Shown: positions 21,863 to 36,500 of the stretch, in pieces
How the letters are laid out: every line of letters begins with the position of its first letter
Numbering within the stretch: position 1 is the first letter of the stretch
Assembly (NCBI RefSeq): GCF_050003625.1
Contig: NC_134398.1
Coordinates: 198,655,700 to 198,719,699, forward strand
DNA length: 64,000 bases
Origin: Haematobia irritans
Taxonomy: Eukaryota; Arthropoda; Insecta; Diptera; Muscidae
Reading direction: 5' to 3'
Translations under genes and position numbers: made by a program
The notes under the pieces: model-generated
What the model saw: only the letters and a program-made list of their open reading frames with translations
What the model was told of the DNA's origin: nothing
Database searches by the model: none

Positions 21863-24800
21863 ATATGCGTCCTAGAGCGAAAAGAACGAAAATTCGTGAC
21901 CACCCCTCAAAAATCAAAATTTTGGTGAAATTACTTGAAAAATTGAAATTTTTATATGAAAAACCTATTTTGGCCATATCTCCTTAAATAAGCGTCCAAG
22001 AGCGAAAAGGACGATAATTCGTGACCACCCCTCAAAAATCAAAATTTTGGTGAAAATCCTTGAAAAATTGAAATTTTTATATGAAAAACTTATTTTGGCC
22101 ATATCTCCTTAAATATGCGTCCTAGAGCGAAAAGGATGATAATTCGTGACCACCCTCCAAAAATCAAAAAATGAAATTTTTAAATGAACAACTTATTTTG
22201 GCCATATCTCCTTAAATATGCGTCCTAGAGCGAAAAGGACGATAATTCGTGACCACCCCTCAAAAATCAAAATTTTGATGAAAATCCTCAAAAAAATGAA
22301 ATTTTTATATGAAAAACTTATTTTGGCCATATCACCTTACATATGCGTCCTAGAGCTAAAAGAATGATAACACGTGACCACCCCCCAAAAATCAAAATTT
22401 TGATGAAAATCCTCAAAAAATGAAATTTTTATATGAAAAAATTATTTTGGCCATATCTCCTTAAATATGCTTCCTAGAGCGATAAGGACGATAATTCGTA
22501 ACCACCCCTCAAAAATTAAAATTTTGGTGAAATTCCTTGAAAAATTGAAATTTTTATATGAAAAACTTATTTTGGCCATATCTTCTTAAATATGCGTCCT
22601 AGACCGAAAAGGATGATAATTCGTGACCACCTCCCAAAAATCAAAATTTTGGTGAAAATCCTTGAAAAAATGAAATTTTTATATGAAAAACTTATTTTGG
22701 CCATATCTCCTTAAATATGCTTCCTAGAGCGATAAGGACGATAATTCGTAACCACCCCTCAAAAATTAAAATTTTGGTGAAATTCCTTGAAAAATTGAAA
22801 TTTTTATATGAAAAACTTATTTTGGCCATATCTCCTTAAATATGCGTCCTAGAGCGATAAGGACGACAATTCGTAACCACCCCTCAAAAATCAAAATTTT
22901 GGTGAAATTCCTTGAAAAATTGAAATTTTTATATGAAAAACTTATTTTGGCCATATCTCCTTAAATATGCGTCCTAGAGCGAAAAAGATGATAATTCGTG
23001 ACCACCCCCCAAAAATCAAAATTTTGATGAAAATCCTCAAAAAATGAAATTTTTATATGAAAAACTTATTTTGGCCGTATCTCCTTAAATATGCGTCCTA
23101 GAGCGAAAAGGACGATAATTCGTGACCACCCCTCAAAAATCAAAATTTTGGTGAAAATCCTTGAAAAATTTAAATTTTTATATGAAAAACTTATTTTGGC
23201 CATATCTCCTTAAATATGCGTCCTAGAGCGAAAAGAACGATAATTCGTGACCATCCCTCAAAAATCAAAATTTTGGTGAAATTCCTTGAAAAATTGAAAT
23301 TTTTATATGAAAAACTTATTTTAGCCATATCTCCTTAAATATGCGTCCTAGAGCGAAAAGGACGATAATTCGTGACCACCCCTCACAAATCAATATTTTG
23401 ATGAAAATCCTCAAAAAAATGAAATTTTTATATGAAAAACTTATTTTGGCCATATCTCCTTAAATATGCGTCCTAGAGCGAAACGGACGATAATTCGTAA
23501 CCACCCCTCAAAAATCAAAATTTTGATGAAAATCCTCAAAAAATGAAATTTTTATATGAAAAACTTATTTTGGCCATATCTCCTTAAATATGCGTCCTAG
23601 AGCGAAACGGACGATAATTCGTAACCACCCCTCAAAAATCAAAATTTTGGTGAAAATCTTTGAAAAATTGAAATTTTTATATGAAAAACTTATTTTGGCC
23701 ATATCTCCTTAAATATGCGTCCTAGAGCGAAAAGGATGATAAGTCGTGACCACCCCCCAAAAATCAAAATGTTGGTGAAAATCCTCAAAAAATGAAATTT
23801 TTATATGAAAAACTTATTTTGGCCATATCTCCTTAAATATGCGTCCTAGAGCGAAAAGGACGATAATTCGTGACCATCCCTCAAAAATCAAAATTTTGGT
23901 GAAATTCCTTGAAAAATTTAAATTTTTATATGAAAAACTTATTTTGGCCATATCTCCTTAAATATGCGTCCTAGAGCGAAAAGGACGATAATTCGTGACC
24001 ACCCCCCAAAAATCAAAATTTTGATGAAAATCCTCAAAAAATGAAATTTTTATATGAAAAACTTATTTTGGCCGTATCTCCTTAAATATGCGTCCTAGAG
24101 CGAAAAGGACGATAATTCGTGACCACCCCTCAAAAATCAAAATTTTGGTGAAAATCCTTGAAAAATTGAAATTTTTATATGAAAAACTTATTTTGGCCAT
24201 ATCTCCTTAAATATGCATCCTAGAGCGAAAAGAACGATAATTCGTGACCATCCCTCAAAAATCAAAATTTTGGTGAAAATCCTTGAAAAATTGAAATTTT
24301 TATATGAAAAACTTATTTTGGCCATATCTCCTTAAATATGCGTCCTAGAGCGAAAAGGATGATAATTCGTGACCACCCTCCAAAAATCAAAAAATGAAAT
24401 TTTTAAATGAACAACTTATTTTGGCCATATCTCCTTAAATATGCGTCCTAGAGCGAAAAGGACGATAATTCGTGACCACCCCTCAAAAACCAAAATTTTG
24501 ATGAAAATCCTCAAAAAAAATGAAATTTTTATATGAAAAACTTATTTTGGCCATATCTCCTTACATATGCGTCCTAGAGCGAAAAGAATGATAACACGTG
24601 ACCACCCCCCAAAAATCAAAATTTTGATGAAAATCCTCAAAAAATGAAATTTTTATATGAAAAACTTATTTTGGCCATATCTCCTTAAATATGCTTCCTA
24701 GAGCGATAAGGACGATAATTCGTAACCACCCCTCAAAAATTAAAATTTTGGTGAAATTCCTTGAAAAATTGAAATTTTTATATGAAAAACTTATTTTGGC

Positions 24801-26490
24801 CATATCTCCTTAAATATGCGTCCTAGAGCGATAAGGACGACAATTCGTAACCACCCCTCAAAAATCAAAATTTTGGTGAAATTCCTTGAAAAATTGAAAT
24901 TTTTATATGAAAAACTTATTTTGGCCATATCTCCTTAAATATGCGTCCTAGAGCGAAAAAGATGATAATTCGTGACCACCCCCCAAAAATCAAAATTTTG
25001 ATGAAAATCCTCAAAAAATGAAATTTTTATATGAAAAACTTATTTTGGCCGTATCTCCTTAAATATGCGTCCTAGAGCGAAAAGGACGATAATTCGTGAC
25101 CACCCCTCAAAAATCAAAATTTTGGTGAAAATCCTTGAAAAATTGAAATTTTTATATGAAAAACTTATTTTGGCCATATCTCCTTAAATATGCGTCCTAG
25201 AGCGAAAAGGACGATAATTCGTGACCACCCCTCAAAAATCAAAATTTTGATGAAAATCCTAAAAAAAATGAAATTTTTATATGAAAAACTTATTTTGGCC
25301 ATATCTCCTTAAATATGCGTCCTAGAGCGATAAGGACGATAATTCGTAACCACCCCTCAAAAATCAAAATTTTGGTGAAATTCCTTGAAAAATTGAAATT
25401 TTTATATGAAAAACTTATTTTGGCCATATCTTCTTAAATATGCGTCCTAGAGCGAAAAGTACGATAATTCGTGACCACCCCTCAAAAATCAAAATGTTGG
25501 TGAAAATCCTCAAAAAATGAAATTTTTATATGAAAAACTTATTTTGGCCATATCTCCTTAAATATGCATCCTAGAGCGAAAAGGACGATAATTCGTGACC
25601 ATCCCTCAAAAATCAAAATTTTGATGAAATTCCTTGAAAAATTGAAATTTTTATATGAAAAACTTATTTTGGCCATATCTCCTTAAATATGCGTCCTAGA
25701 GCGAAAAGGACGATAATTCGTGACCACCCCTCAAAAATCAAAATTTTGGTGAAAATCCTTGAAAAATTGAAATTTTTATATGAAAAACTTATTTTGGCCA
25801 TATCTCCTTAAATATGCGTCCTAGAGCGAAAAGGACGATAATTCGTGACCACCCCTCAAAAATCAAAATTTTGATGAAAATCCTCAAAAAAATGAAATAT
25901 TTATATGAAAAACTTATTTTGGCCATATCTCCTTAAATATGCGTCCCAGAGCGAAAAGGATGATAATTCGTCACCACCCCCAAAAATCAAAATTTTGATG
26001 AAAATCCTCAAAAAATGAAATTTTTATATGAAAAACTTATTTTGGCCATATCTCCTTAAATATGCGTCCTAGAGCGAAAAGGACGATAATTCGTGACCAC
26101 CCCCCAAAAATCAAAATTTTGATGAAAATCCTCAAAAAATGAAATTTTTATATGAAAAACTTATTTTGGCCATATCTCCTTAAATATGCGTCCTAGAGCG
26201 AAACGGATGATAATTCGTGACCACCCCCCAAAAATCAAAATTTTGGTGAAATTACTTGAAAAATTGAAATTTTTATATGAAAAACTTATTTTGGCCATAT
26301 CTCCTTAAATATGCGTCCTAGAGCGAAAAGGACGATAATTCGTGACCAACCCTCAAAAATCAAAATTTTGATGAAAATCCTCAAAAAAATGAAATTTTTA
26401 TATGAAAAACTTATTTTGGCCATATCTCCTTAAATATGCGTCCTAGAGCGAAAAGGACGATAATTCGTGACCACCCCTCAAAAATCAAAA
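21863..26490 (+). repeat. Segmental duplication of about 4-5 kb, copy 2 (partner 17041-21170)
   Basis: This copy lies almost directly next to its partner, so the pair is a tandem duplication of nearly 40 monomers. It carries three monomers more between about 23.1 and 23.7 kb and about one more after that. Its right end loses correspondence near 26490, where CGTCCCAGAG monomers recur at about 26568 in a further local copy. Confidence 0.9.
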
Positions 26491-27190
26491 TTTTGATGAA
26501 AATCCTCAAAAAAATGAAATATTTATATGAAAAACTTATTTTGGCCATATCTCCTTAAATATGCGTCCCAGAGCGAAAAGGATGATAATTCGTCACCACC
26601 CCCAAAAATCAAAATTTTGATGAAAATCCTCAAAAAATGAAATTTTTATATGAAAAACTTATTTTGGCCATATCTCCTTAAATATGCGTCCTAGAGCGAA
26701 AAGGACGATAATTCGTGACCACCCCCCAAAAATCAAAATTTTGATGAAAATCCTCAAAAAATGAAATTTTTATATGAAAAACTTATTTTGGCCATATCTC
26801 CTTAAATATGCGTCCTAGAGCGAAACGGATGATAATTCGTGACCAACCCTCAAAAATCAAAATTTTGATGAAAATTCTCAAAAAAATGAAATTTTTATAT
26901 GAAAAACTTATTTTGGCCATATCTCCTTAAATATGCGTCCTAGAGCGAAAAGGACGATAATTCGTGACCACCCCTCAAAAATCAAAATTTTGATGAAAAT
27001 CCTCAAAAAAATGAAATTTTTATATGAAAAACTTATTTTGGCCATATCTCCTTACATATGCGTCCTAGAGCGAAAAGAATGATAACACGTGACCACCCCC
27101 CAAAAATCAAAATTTTGATGAAAATCCTCAAAAAATGAAATTTTTATATGAAAAACTTATTTTGGCCATATCTCCTTAAATATGCTTCCT

Positions 27191-27192
27191 AG
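27191..27192. repeat. Monomer deletion junction CTTCCTAG/GTGAAATT
   Basis: TATGCTTCCTAG is followed directly by GTGAAATTCCTTG, skipping roughly 60 bp that normally lie between them. This is a single event not seen elsewhere in the window. It is the sort of deletion expected from recombination between offset monomers or from replication slippage. Confidence 0.8.
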
Positions 27193-28852
27193 GTGAAATT
27201 CCTTGAAAAATTGAAATTTTTATATGAAAAACTTATTTTGGCCATATCTCCTTAAATATGCGTCCTAGAGCGAAGAGGATGATAATTCGTGACCACCTCC
27301 CAAAAATCAAAATTTTGGTGAAAATCCTTGAAAAAATGAAATTTTTATATGAAAAACTTATTTTGGCCATATCTCCTTAAATATGCGTCCTAGAGCGAAA
27401 AGGATGATAATTCGTGACAACCCCTCAAAAATCAAAATTTTGATGAAAATCCTCAAAAAAATGAAATTTTTATATGAAAAACTTATTTTGGCCATATCTC
27501 CTTAAATATGCGTCCTAGAGCGAAAAGGATGATAATTCGTCACCACCCCCAAAAATCAAAATTTTGATGAAAATCCTCAAAAAATGAAATTTTTATATGA
27601 AAAACTTATTTTGGCCATATCTCCTTAAATATGCGTCCTAGAGCGAAAAGGACGATAATTCGTGACCACCCCCCAAAAATCAAAATTTTGATGAAAATCC
27701 TCAAAAAATGAAATTTTTATATGAAAAACTTATTTTGGCCATATCTCCTTAAATATGCGTCCTAGAGCGAAACGGATGATAATTCGTGACCACCCCCCAA
27801 AAATCAAAATTTTGGTGAAATTACTTGAAAAATTGAAATTTTTATATGAAAAACTTATTTTGGCCATATCTCCTTGAATATGCGTCCTAGAGCGAAAACG
27901 ACGATAATTCGTGACCAACCCTCAAAAATCAAAATTTTGACGAAAACCCTCAAAAAAATGAAATTTTTATATGAAAAACTTATTTTGGCCATATCTCCTT
28001 AAATATGCGTCCTAGAGCGATAAGGACGATAATTCGTAACCACCCCTCAAAAATCAAAATTTTGATGAAAATCCTTGAAAAATTGAAATTTTTATATGAA
28101 AAACTTATTTTGGCCATATCTCCTTAAATATGCGTCCTAGAGCGAAAAGGACGATAATTCGTGACCACCCCTCAAAAATCAAAATTTTGGTGAAAATCCT
28201 TGAAAAATTGAAATTTTTATACGAAAAACTTATTTTGGCCATATCTCCTTAAATATGCGTCCTAGAGCGAAAATAACGATAATTCGTGACCACCCCTCAA
28301 AAATCAAAATTTTGGTGAAATTACTTGAAAAATTGAAATTTTTATATGAAAAACTTATTTTGGCCATATCTCCTTAAATATGCGTCCTAGAGCGAAAAGG
28401 ACGATAATTCGTGACCAACCCTCAAAAATCAAAATTTTGACGAAAACCCTCAAAAAAATGAAATTTTTATATGAAAAACTTATTTTGGCCATATCTCCTT
28501 AAATATGCGTCCTAGAGCGATAAGGACGACAATTCGTAACCACGCCTCAAAAATCAAAATTTTGGTGAAATTCTTTGAAAAATTGAAATTTTTATATGAA
28601 AAAGTTATTTTGGCCATATCTCCTTAAATCTGCGTCCTAGCGCGAAAAGGATGATAATTCGTGACCACCCCCCAAAAATCAAAATTTTGATGAAAATCCT
28701 CAAAAAATGAAATTTTTATATGAAAAACTTATTTTGGCCATATCTCCTTAAATATGCGTCCTAGAGCGAAAAGGACGATAATTCGTGACCACCCCTCAAA
28801 AATCAAAATTTTGATGAAAATCCTCAAAAAAATGAAATTTTTATATGAAAAA

Positions 28853-28854
28853 CG
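28853..28854. repeat. Monomer deletion junction at AAAC microhomology
   Basis: TATATGAAAAAC runs into GGATGATAATTCG, removing about 44 bp between the AAAC of the closing AT segment and the AAAC of a GCGAAACGG variant monomer. The shared AAAC at the break suggests slippage or microhomology-mediated joining. Confidence 0.8.
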
Positions 28855-29869
28855 GATGATAATTCGTGACCACCCCCCAAAAATCAAAATGTTGGTGAAA
28901 ATCCTAAAAAAATGAAATTTTTATATGAAAAACTTATTTTGGCCATATCTCCTTAAATATGCGTCCTAGAGCGAAAAGGACGATAATTCGTGACCATCCC
29001 TCAAAAATCAAAATTTTGGTGCAAAACCTTGAAAATTTCAAATTTTTATATGAAAAACTTATTTTGGCCATATCTCCTTAAATATGCGTCCTAGAGCGAA
29101 AAGGACGATAATTCGTGACCACCCTCCAAAAATCAAAAAATGAAATTTTTATATGAAAAACTTATTTTGGCCATATCTTCTTAAATATGCGTCCTAGAGC
29201 GAAAAGGACGATAATTCGTGACCATCCCTCAAAAATCAAAATTTTGATGAAATTCCTTGAAAAATTGAAATTTTTATATGAAAAACTTATTTTGGCCATA
29301 TCTCCTTAAATATGCGTCATAGAGCGAAAAGGATGATAATTCGTGACCACCCCCCAAAAATCAAAATTTTGATGAAAATCCTCAAAAAATGAAATTTTTA
29401 TATGAAAAACTTATTTTGGTCATATCTCCTTATATATGCGTCCTAGAGCGAAAAGGACGATAATTCGTAACCACCCCTCAAAAATCAAAATTTTGGTGAA
29501 ATTCCTTGAAAAATTGAAAGTTTTATATGAAAAACTTATTTTGGCCATATCTCGTTAAATATGCGTCCTAGAGCGAAAAGGATGATAATTCGTGACCACC
29601 CCCCAAAAATCAAAATTTTGATGAAAATCCTCAAAAAAATGAAATTTTTATATGAAAAACTTATTTTGGCCATATCTCCTTAAATATGCGTAATAGAGCG
29701 AAAAGAACGATAATTCGTGACCACTCCCCAAAAATCAAAATTTTGATGAAAATCCTCAAAAAATGAAATTTTTATATGAAAAACTTATTTTGGCCATATC
29801 TCCTTAAATATGCGTCCTAGAGCGAAAAGGACGATAATTCGTGACCACCCCTCAAAAATCAAAATTTTG

Positions 29870-29876
29870 ACGAAAA
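29870..29876. repeat. Monomer deletion junction at GAAAA microhomology
   Basis: TTTTGACGAAAA runs directly into ACTTATTTTGGCC, losing roughly 35-40 bp including the usual TATATG block. GAAAA is present at both sides of the missing piece in intact monomers. Confidence 0.78.
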
Positions 29877-32800
29877 ACTTATTTTGGCCATATCTCCTTA
29901 AATATGCGTCCTAGAGCGATAAGGACGATAATTCGTAACCACCCCTCAAAAATCAAAATTTTGGTGTAATTCCTTGAAAAATTGAAATTTTTATATGAAA
30001 AACTTATTTTGGCCATATCTCCTTAAATATGCGTCCTAGAGCGAAAAGGACGATAATTCGTCACCACCCCCAAAAATCAAAATTTTGATGAAAATCCTCA
30101 AAAAAATGAAATTTTTATATGAAAAACTTATTTTGGCCATATCTCCTTAAATATGCGTAATAGAGCGAAAAGGACGATAATTCGTGACCACCCCCCAAAA
30201 ATCAAAATTTTGATGAAAATCCTCAAAAAATGAAATTTTTATATGAAAAACTTATTTTGGCCATATCTCCTTAAATATGCGTCCTAGAGCGAAAAGGATG
30301 ATAATTCGTAACCACCCCTCAAAAATCAAAATTTTGGTGAAATTCATTGAAAAATTGAAATTTTTATATGAAAAACTTATTTTGGCCATATCTCCTTAAA
30401 TATGCGTCCTAGAGCGAAAAGGATGATAATTCGTAACCACCCCTCAAAAATCAAAATTTTGGTGAAATTCCTTGAAAAATTGAAATTTTTATATGAAAAA
30501 CTTATTTTGGCCATATCTCCTTAAATATGCGTCCTAGAGCGAAGAAGATGATAATTCGTGACCACCCCCCAAAAATCAAAATTTTGATGAAAATCCTCAA
30601 AAAATGAAATTTTTATATGAAAAACTTATTTTGGCCATATCTCCTTAAATATGCGTCCTAGAGCGATAAGGACGATAATTCGTAACCACCCCTCAAAAAT
30701 CAAAATTTTGGTGAAATTCCTTGAAAAATTGAAATTTTTATATGAAAAACTTATTTTGGCCATATCTTCTTAAATATGCGTCCTAGAGCGAAAAGTACGA
30801 TAATTCGTGACCACCCCTCAAAAATCAAAATGTTGGTGAAAATCCTCAAAAAATTAAATTTTTATATGAAAAACTTATTTTGGCCATATCTCCTTAAATA
30901 TGCGTCCTAGAGCGAAAAGGACGATAATTCGTGACCATCCCTCAAAAATCAAAATTTTGATGAAATTCCTTGAAAAATTTAAATTTTTATATGAAAAACT
31001 TATTTTGGCCATATCTCCTTAAATATGCGTCCTAGAGCGAAAAGGATGATAATTCGTGACCACCCCTCAAAAATCAAAATTTTGGTGAAATTACGTGAAA
31101 AATTTAAATTTTTATATGAAAAACTTATTTTGGCCATATCTCCTTAAATATGCGTCCTAGAGCGAAAAGGACGATAATTCGTGACCACCCCTCAAAAATC
31201 AAAATTTTGGTGAAAATCCTTGAAAAATTGAAATTTTTATACGAAAAACTTATTTTGGCCATATCTCCTTAAATATGCGTCCTACAGCGAAAATAACGAT
31301 AATTCATGACCACCCCCCCCAAAAATCAAAATTTTGGTGAAATTACTTGAAAAATTGAAATTTTTATATGAAAAACTTATTTTGGCCATATCTCCTTAAA
31401 TATGCGTCCTAGAGCGATAAGGACGACAATTCGTAACCACGCCTCAAAAATCAAAATTTTGGTGAAATTCTTTGAAAAATTGAAATTTTTATATGAAAAA
31501 GTTATTTTGGCCATATCTCCTTAAATATGCGTCCTAGCGCGAAAAGGATGATAATTCGTGACCACCCCCCAAAAATCAAAATTTTGATGAAAATCCTCAA
31601 AAAATGAAATTTTTATATGAAAAACTTATTTTGGCCATATCTCCTTAAATATGCGTCCTAGAGCGAAACGGATGATAATTCGTGACCACCCCCCAAAAAT
31701 CAAAATTTTGGTGAAATTACTTGAAAAATTGAAATTTTTATATGAAAAACTTATTTTGGCCATATCTCCTTAAATATGCGTCCTAGAGCGAAAAGGACGA
31801 TAATTCGTGACCAACCCTCAAAAATCAAAATTTTGACGAAAATCCTCAAAAAAATGAAATTTTTATATGAAAAACTTATTTTGGCCATATCTCCTTAAAT
31901 ATGCGTCCTAGAGCGATAAGGACGATAATTCGTAACCACCCCTCAAAAATCAAAATTTTGATGAAAATCCTTGAAAAATTGAAATTTTTATATGAAAAAC
32001 TTATTTTGGCCATATCTCCTTAAATAAGCGTCCTAGAGCGAAAAGGACGATAATTCGTGACCACCCCTCAAAAATCAAAATTTTGGTGAAAATCCTTGAA
32101 AAATTGAAATTTTTATATGAAAAACTTATTTTGGCCATATCTCGTTAAATATGCGTCCTAGAGCGAAAAGGACGATAATTCGTGACCTCCCCTCAAAAAT
32201 CAAAATTTTGATGAAAATCCTCAAAAAAATGAAATTTTTATATGAAAAACTTATTTTGGCCATATCTCCTTAAATATGCGTCCTAGGGCGAAAAGGACGA
32301 TAATTCGTGACCATCCCTCAAAAATCAAAATTTTGATGAAATTCCTTGAAAAAGTGAAATTTTTATATGAAAAACTTATTTTGGCCATATCTCCTTAAAT
32401 ATGCGTCCTAGAGCGAAAAGGATGATAATTCGTAACCACCCCCCAAAAATCAAAATTTTGGTGAAAATCCTTGAAAATTTGAAATTTTTATATGAAAAAC
32501 TTATATTGGCCATATCTCCTTAAATATGCGTCCTAGAGCGAAAAGGATGATACTTCGTGACCACCCCCCAAAAATCAAAATTTTGGTGAAATTCCTTGAA
32601 AAATTGAAATTTTTATATGAAAAACTTATTTTGGCCATATTTCCTTAAATATGCGTCCTAGAGCGAAAAGGACGATAATTCGTGACCTCCCCTCAAAAAT
32701 CAAAATTTTGGTGAAAATCCTTGAAAAATTGAAATTTTTATATGAAAAACTTATTTTGGCCATATCTCCTTAAATATGCGCCCTAGAGCGAAAAGGACGA

Positions 32801-33540
32801 TAATTCGTGACCACCCCTCAAAAATCAAAATTTTGATGAAAATCCTCAAAAAAATGAAATTTTTATATGAAAAACTTATTTTGGCCATATCTCCTTAAAT
32901 ATGCGTCCTAGAGCGATAAGGACGATAATTCGTGACCACACCCCAAAAATCAAAATTTTGATGAAAATCCTCAAAAAAATTAAATTTTTATATGAAAAAC
33001 TTATTTTGGCCATATCTCCTTAAATATGCGTCCTAGAGCGATAAGGACGATAATTCGTGACCACCCCTCAAAAATCAAAATTTTGGTGAAATTCCTTGAA
33101 AAATTGAAATTTTTATATGAAAAACTTATTTTGGCCATATCTCGTTAAATATGCGTCCTAGAGCGAAAAGGATGATAATTCGTGACCACCCCTCAAAAAT
33201 CAAAATTTTGGTGCAAAACCTTGACAATTTGAAATTTTTATATGAAAAACTTATTTTGGCCATATCTCCTTAAACATGCGTCCTAGAGCGATAAGGACGA
33301 TAATTCGTGACCACCCCTCAAAAATCAAAATTGTGGTAAAATTACTTGAAAAATTGAAATTTTTATATGAAAAACTTATTTTGGCCATATCTCCTTAAAT
33401 ATGCGTCCTAGAGCGAAAGGACGATAATTCGTGACCACCCCTCAAAAATCAAAATTTTGGTGCAAAACCTTGAAAATTTGAAATTTTTATATGAAAAACT
33501 TATTTTGGCCATATCTCCTTAAATATGCGTCCTAGAGCGA

Positions 33541-36500
33541 AAAGGACAATAATTCGTGACCACCCCTCAAAAATCAAAATTTTGATGAAAATCCTCAAAA
33601 AAATTAAATTTTTATATGAAAAACTTATTTTGGCCATATCTCCTTAAATATGCGTCCTAGAGCGATAAGGACGATAATTCGTAACCACCCCTCAAAAATC
33701 AAAATTTTGGTGCAAAACCTTGAAAATTTGAAATTTTTATATGAAAAACTTATTTTGGCCATATCTCCTTAAATATGCGTCCTAGAGCGAAAAGGACAAT
33801 AATTCGTGACCACCCCTCAAAAATCAAAATTTTGATGAAAATCCTCAAAAAAATTGAAATTTTTATATGAAAAACTTATTTTGGCCATATCTCCTTAAAT
33901 ATGCGTCCTAGAGCGAAAAAGATGATAATTCGTGACCACCCCCCAAAAATCAAAATTATGATGAAAATCCTCAAAAAATGAAATTTTTATATGAAAAACT
34001 TATTTTGGCCATATCTCCTTAAATATGCGTCCTAGAGCGAAAAGGACGATAATTCGTGACCACCCCTCAAAAATCAAAATTTTGGTGAAATTACTTGAAA
34101 AATTGAAATTTTTATATGAAAAACTTATTTTGGCCATATCTCCTTAAATATGCGTCCTAGAGCGAAAAGGACGATATTTCGTGACCACCCCTCAAAAATC
34201 AAAATTTTGATGAAATTCCTTGAAAAATTGAAATTTTTATATGAAAAACTTATTTTGGCCATATCTCCTTAAATATGCGTCCTAGAGCGAAAAGGACGAT
34301 AATTCGTGACCACCCCTCAAAAATCAAAATTTTGGTGAAATTCCTTGTAAAATTGAAAATTTTATATGAAAAACTTATTTTGGCCATATCTTCTTAAATA
34401 TGCGTCCTAGAGCGAAAAGGATGATACTTCGTGACCACCCCCCAAAAATCAAAATTTTGGTGAAATTCCTTGAAAAATTGAAATTTTTATATGAAAAACT
34501 TATTTTGGCCATATTTCCTTAAATATGCGTCCTAGAGCGAAAAGGACGATAACTCGTGACCACCCCTCAAAAATCAAAATTTTGGTGAAAATCCTTGAAA
34601 AATTGAAATTTTTATATGAAAAACTTATTTTGGCCATATCTCCTTAAATATGCGTCCTAGAGCGAAAAGGACGATAATTCGTGACCACCCCTCAAAAATC
34701 AAAATTTTGATGAAAATCCTTGAAAAAATGAAATTTTTATATGAAAAACTTATTTTGGCCATATCTCCTTAAATATGCGTCCTAGAGCGATAAGGACGAT
34801 AATTCGTGACCACCCCTCAAAAATCAAAATTTTGGTGAAATTCCTTGAAAAATTGAAATTTTTATATGAAAAACTTATTTTGGCCATATTTCCTTAAATA
34901 TGCGTCCTAGAGCGAAAAGGACGATAATTCGTGACCTCCCCTCAAAAATCAAAATTTTGGTGAAAATCCTTGAAAAATTGAAATTTTTATATGAAAAACT
35001 TATTTTGGCCATATCTCCTTAAATATGCGTCCTAGAGCGAAAAGGACGATAATTCGTGACCACCCCTCAAAAATCAAAATTTTGATGAAAATCCTAGAAA
35101 AAATGAAATTTTTATATGAAAAACTTATTTTGGCCATATCTCCTTAAATATGCGTCCTAGAGCGATAAGGACGATAATTCGTGACCACCCCTCAAAAATC
35201 AAAATTTTGGTGCAAAACCTTGAAAATTTGAAATTTTTATATGAAAAACTTATTTTGGCCATATCTCCTTAAATATGCGTCCTAGAGCGAAAAGGACAAT
35301 AATTCGTGACCACCCCTCAAAAATCAAAATTTTGATGAAAATCCTCAAAAAAATTAAATTTTTATATGAAAAACTTATTTTGGCCATATCTCCTTAAATA
35401 TGCGTCCTAGAGCGATAAGGACGATAATTCGTAACCACCCCTCAAAAATCAAAATTTTTGTGCAAAACCTTGAAAATTTGAAATTTTTATATGAAAAACT
35501 TATTTTGGCCATATCTCCTTAAATATGCGTCCTAGAGCGAAAAGGACAATAATTCGTGACCACCCCTCAAAAATCAAAATTTTGATGAAAATCCTCAAAA
35601 AAATTAAATTTTTATATGAAAAACTTATTTTGGCCATATCTTCTTAAATATGCGTCCTAGAGCGAAAAGGACGATAATTCGTGACCACCCCTCAAAAATC
35701 AAAATTTTGGTGAAATTCCTTCAAAAAATTGAAATTTTTATATGAAAAACTTATTTTGGCCATATCTCCTTAAATATGCGTCCTAGAGCGAAAAAGATGA
35801 TAATTCGTGACCACCCCCCAAAAATCAAAATTATGATGAAAATCCTCAAAAAATGAAATTTTTATATGAAAAACTTATTTTGGCCATATCTCCTTAAATA
35901 TGCGTCCTAGAGCGAAAAGGACGATAATTCGTGACCACCCCTCAAAAATCAAAATTTTGGTGAAATTACTTGAAAAATTGAAATTTTTATATGAAAAACT
36001 TATTTTGGCCATATCTCCTTAAATATGCGTCCTAGAGCGAAAAGGACGATAATTCGTGACCACCCCTCAAAAATCAAAATTTTGATGAAATTCCTTGAAA
36101 AATTTAAATTTTTATATGAAAAACTTATTTTGGCCATATCTCCTTAAATATGCGTCCTAGAGCGAAAAGGACGATAATTCGTGACCACCCCTCAAAAATC
36201 AAAATTTTGGTGAAATTCCTTGTAAAATTGAAAATTTTATATGAAAAACTTATTTTGGCCATATCTTCTTAAATATGCGTCCTAGAGCGAAAAGGATGAT
36301 ACTTCGTGACCACCCCCCAAAAATCAAAATTTTGGTGAAATTCCTTGAAAAATTGAAATTTTTATATGAAAAACTTATTTTGGCCATATTTCCTTAAATA
36401 TGCGTCCTAGAGCGAAAAGGACGATAACTCGTGACCACCCCTCAAAAATCAAAATTTTGGTGAAAATCCTTGAAAAATTGAAATTTTTATATGAAAAACT

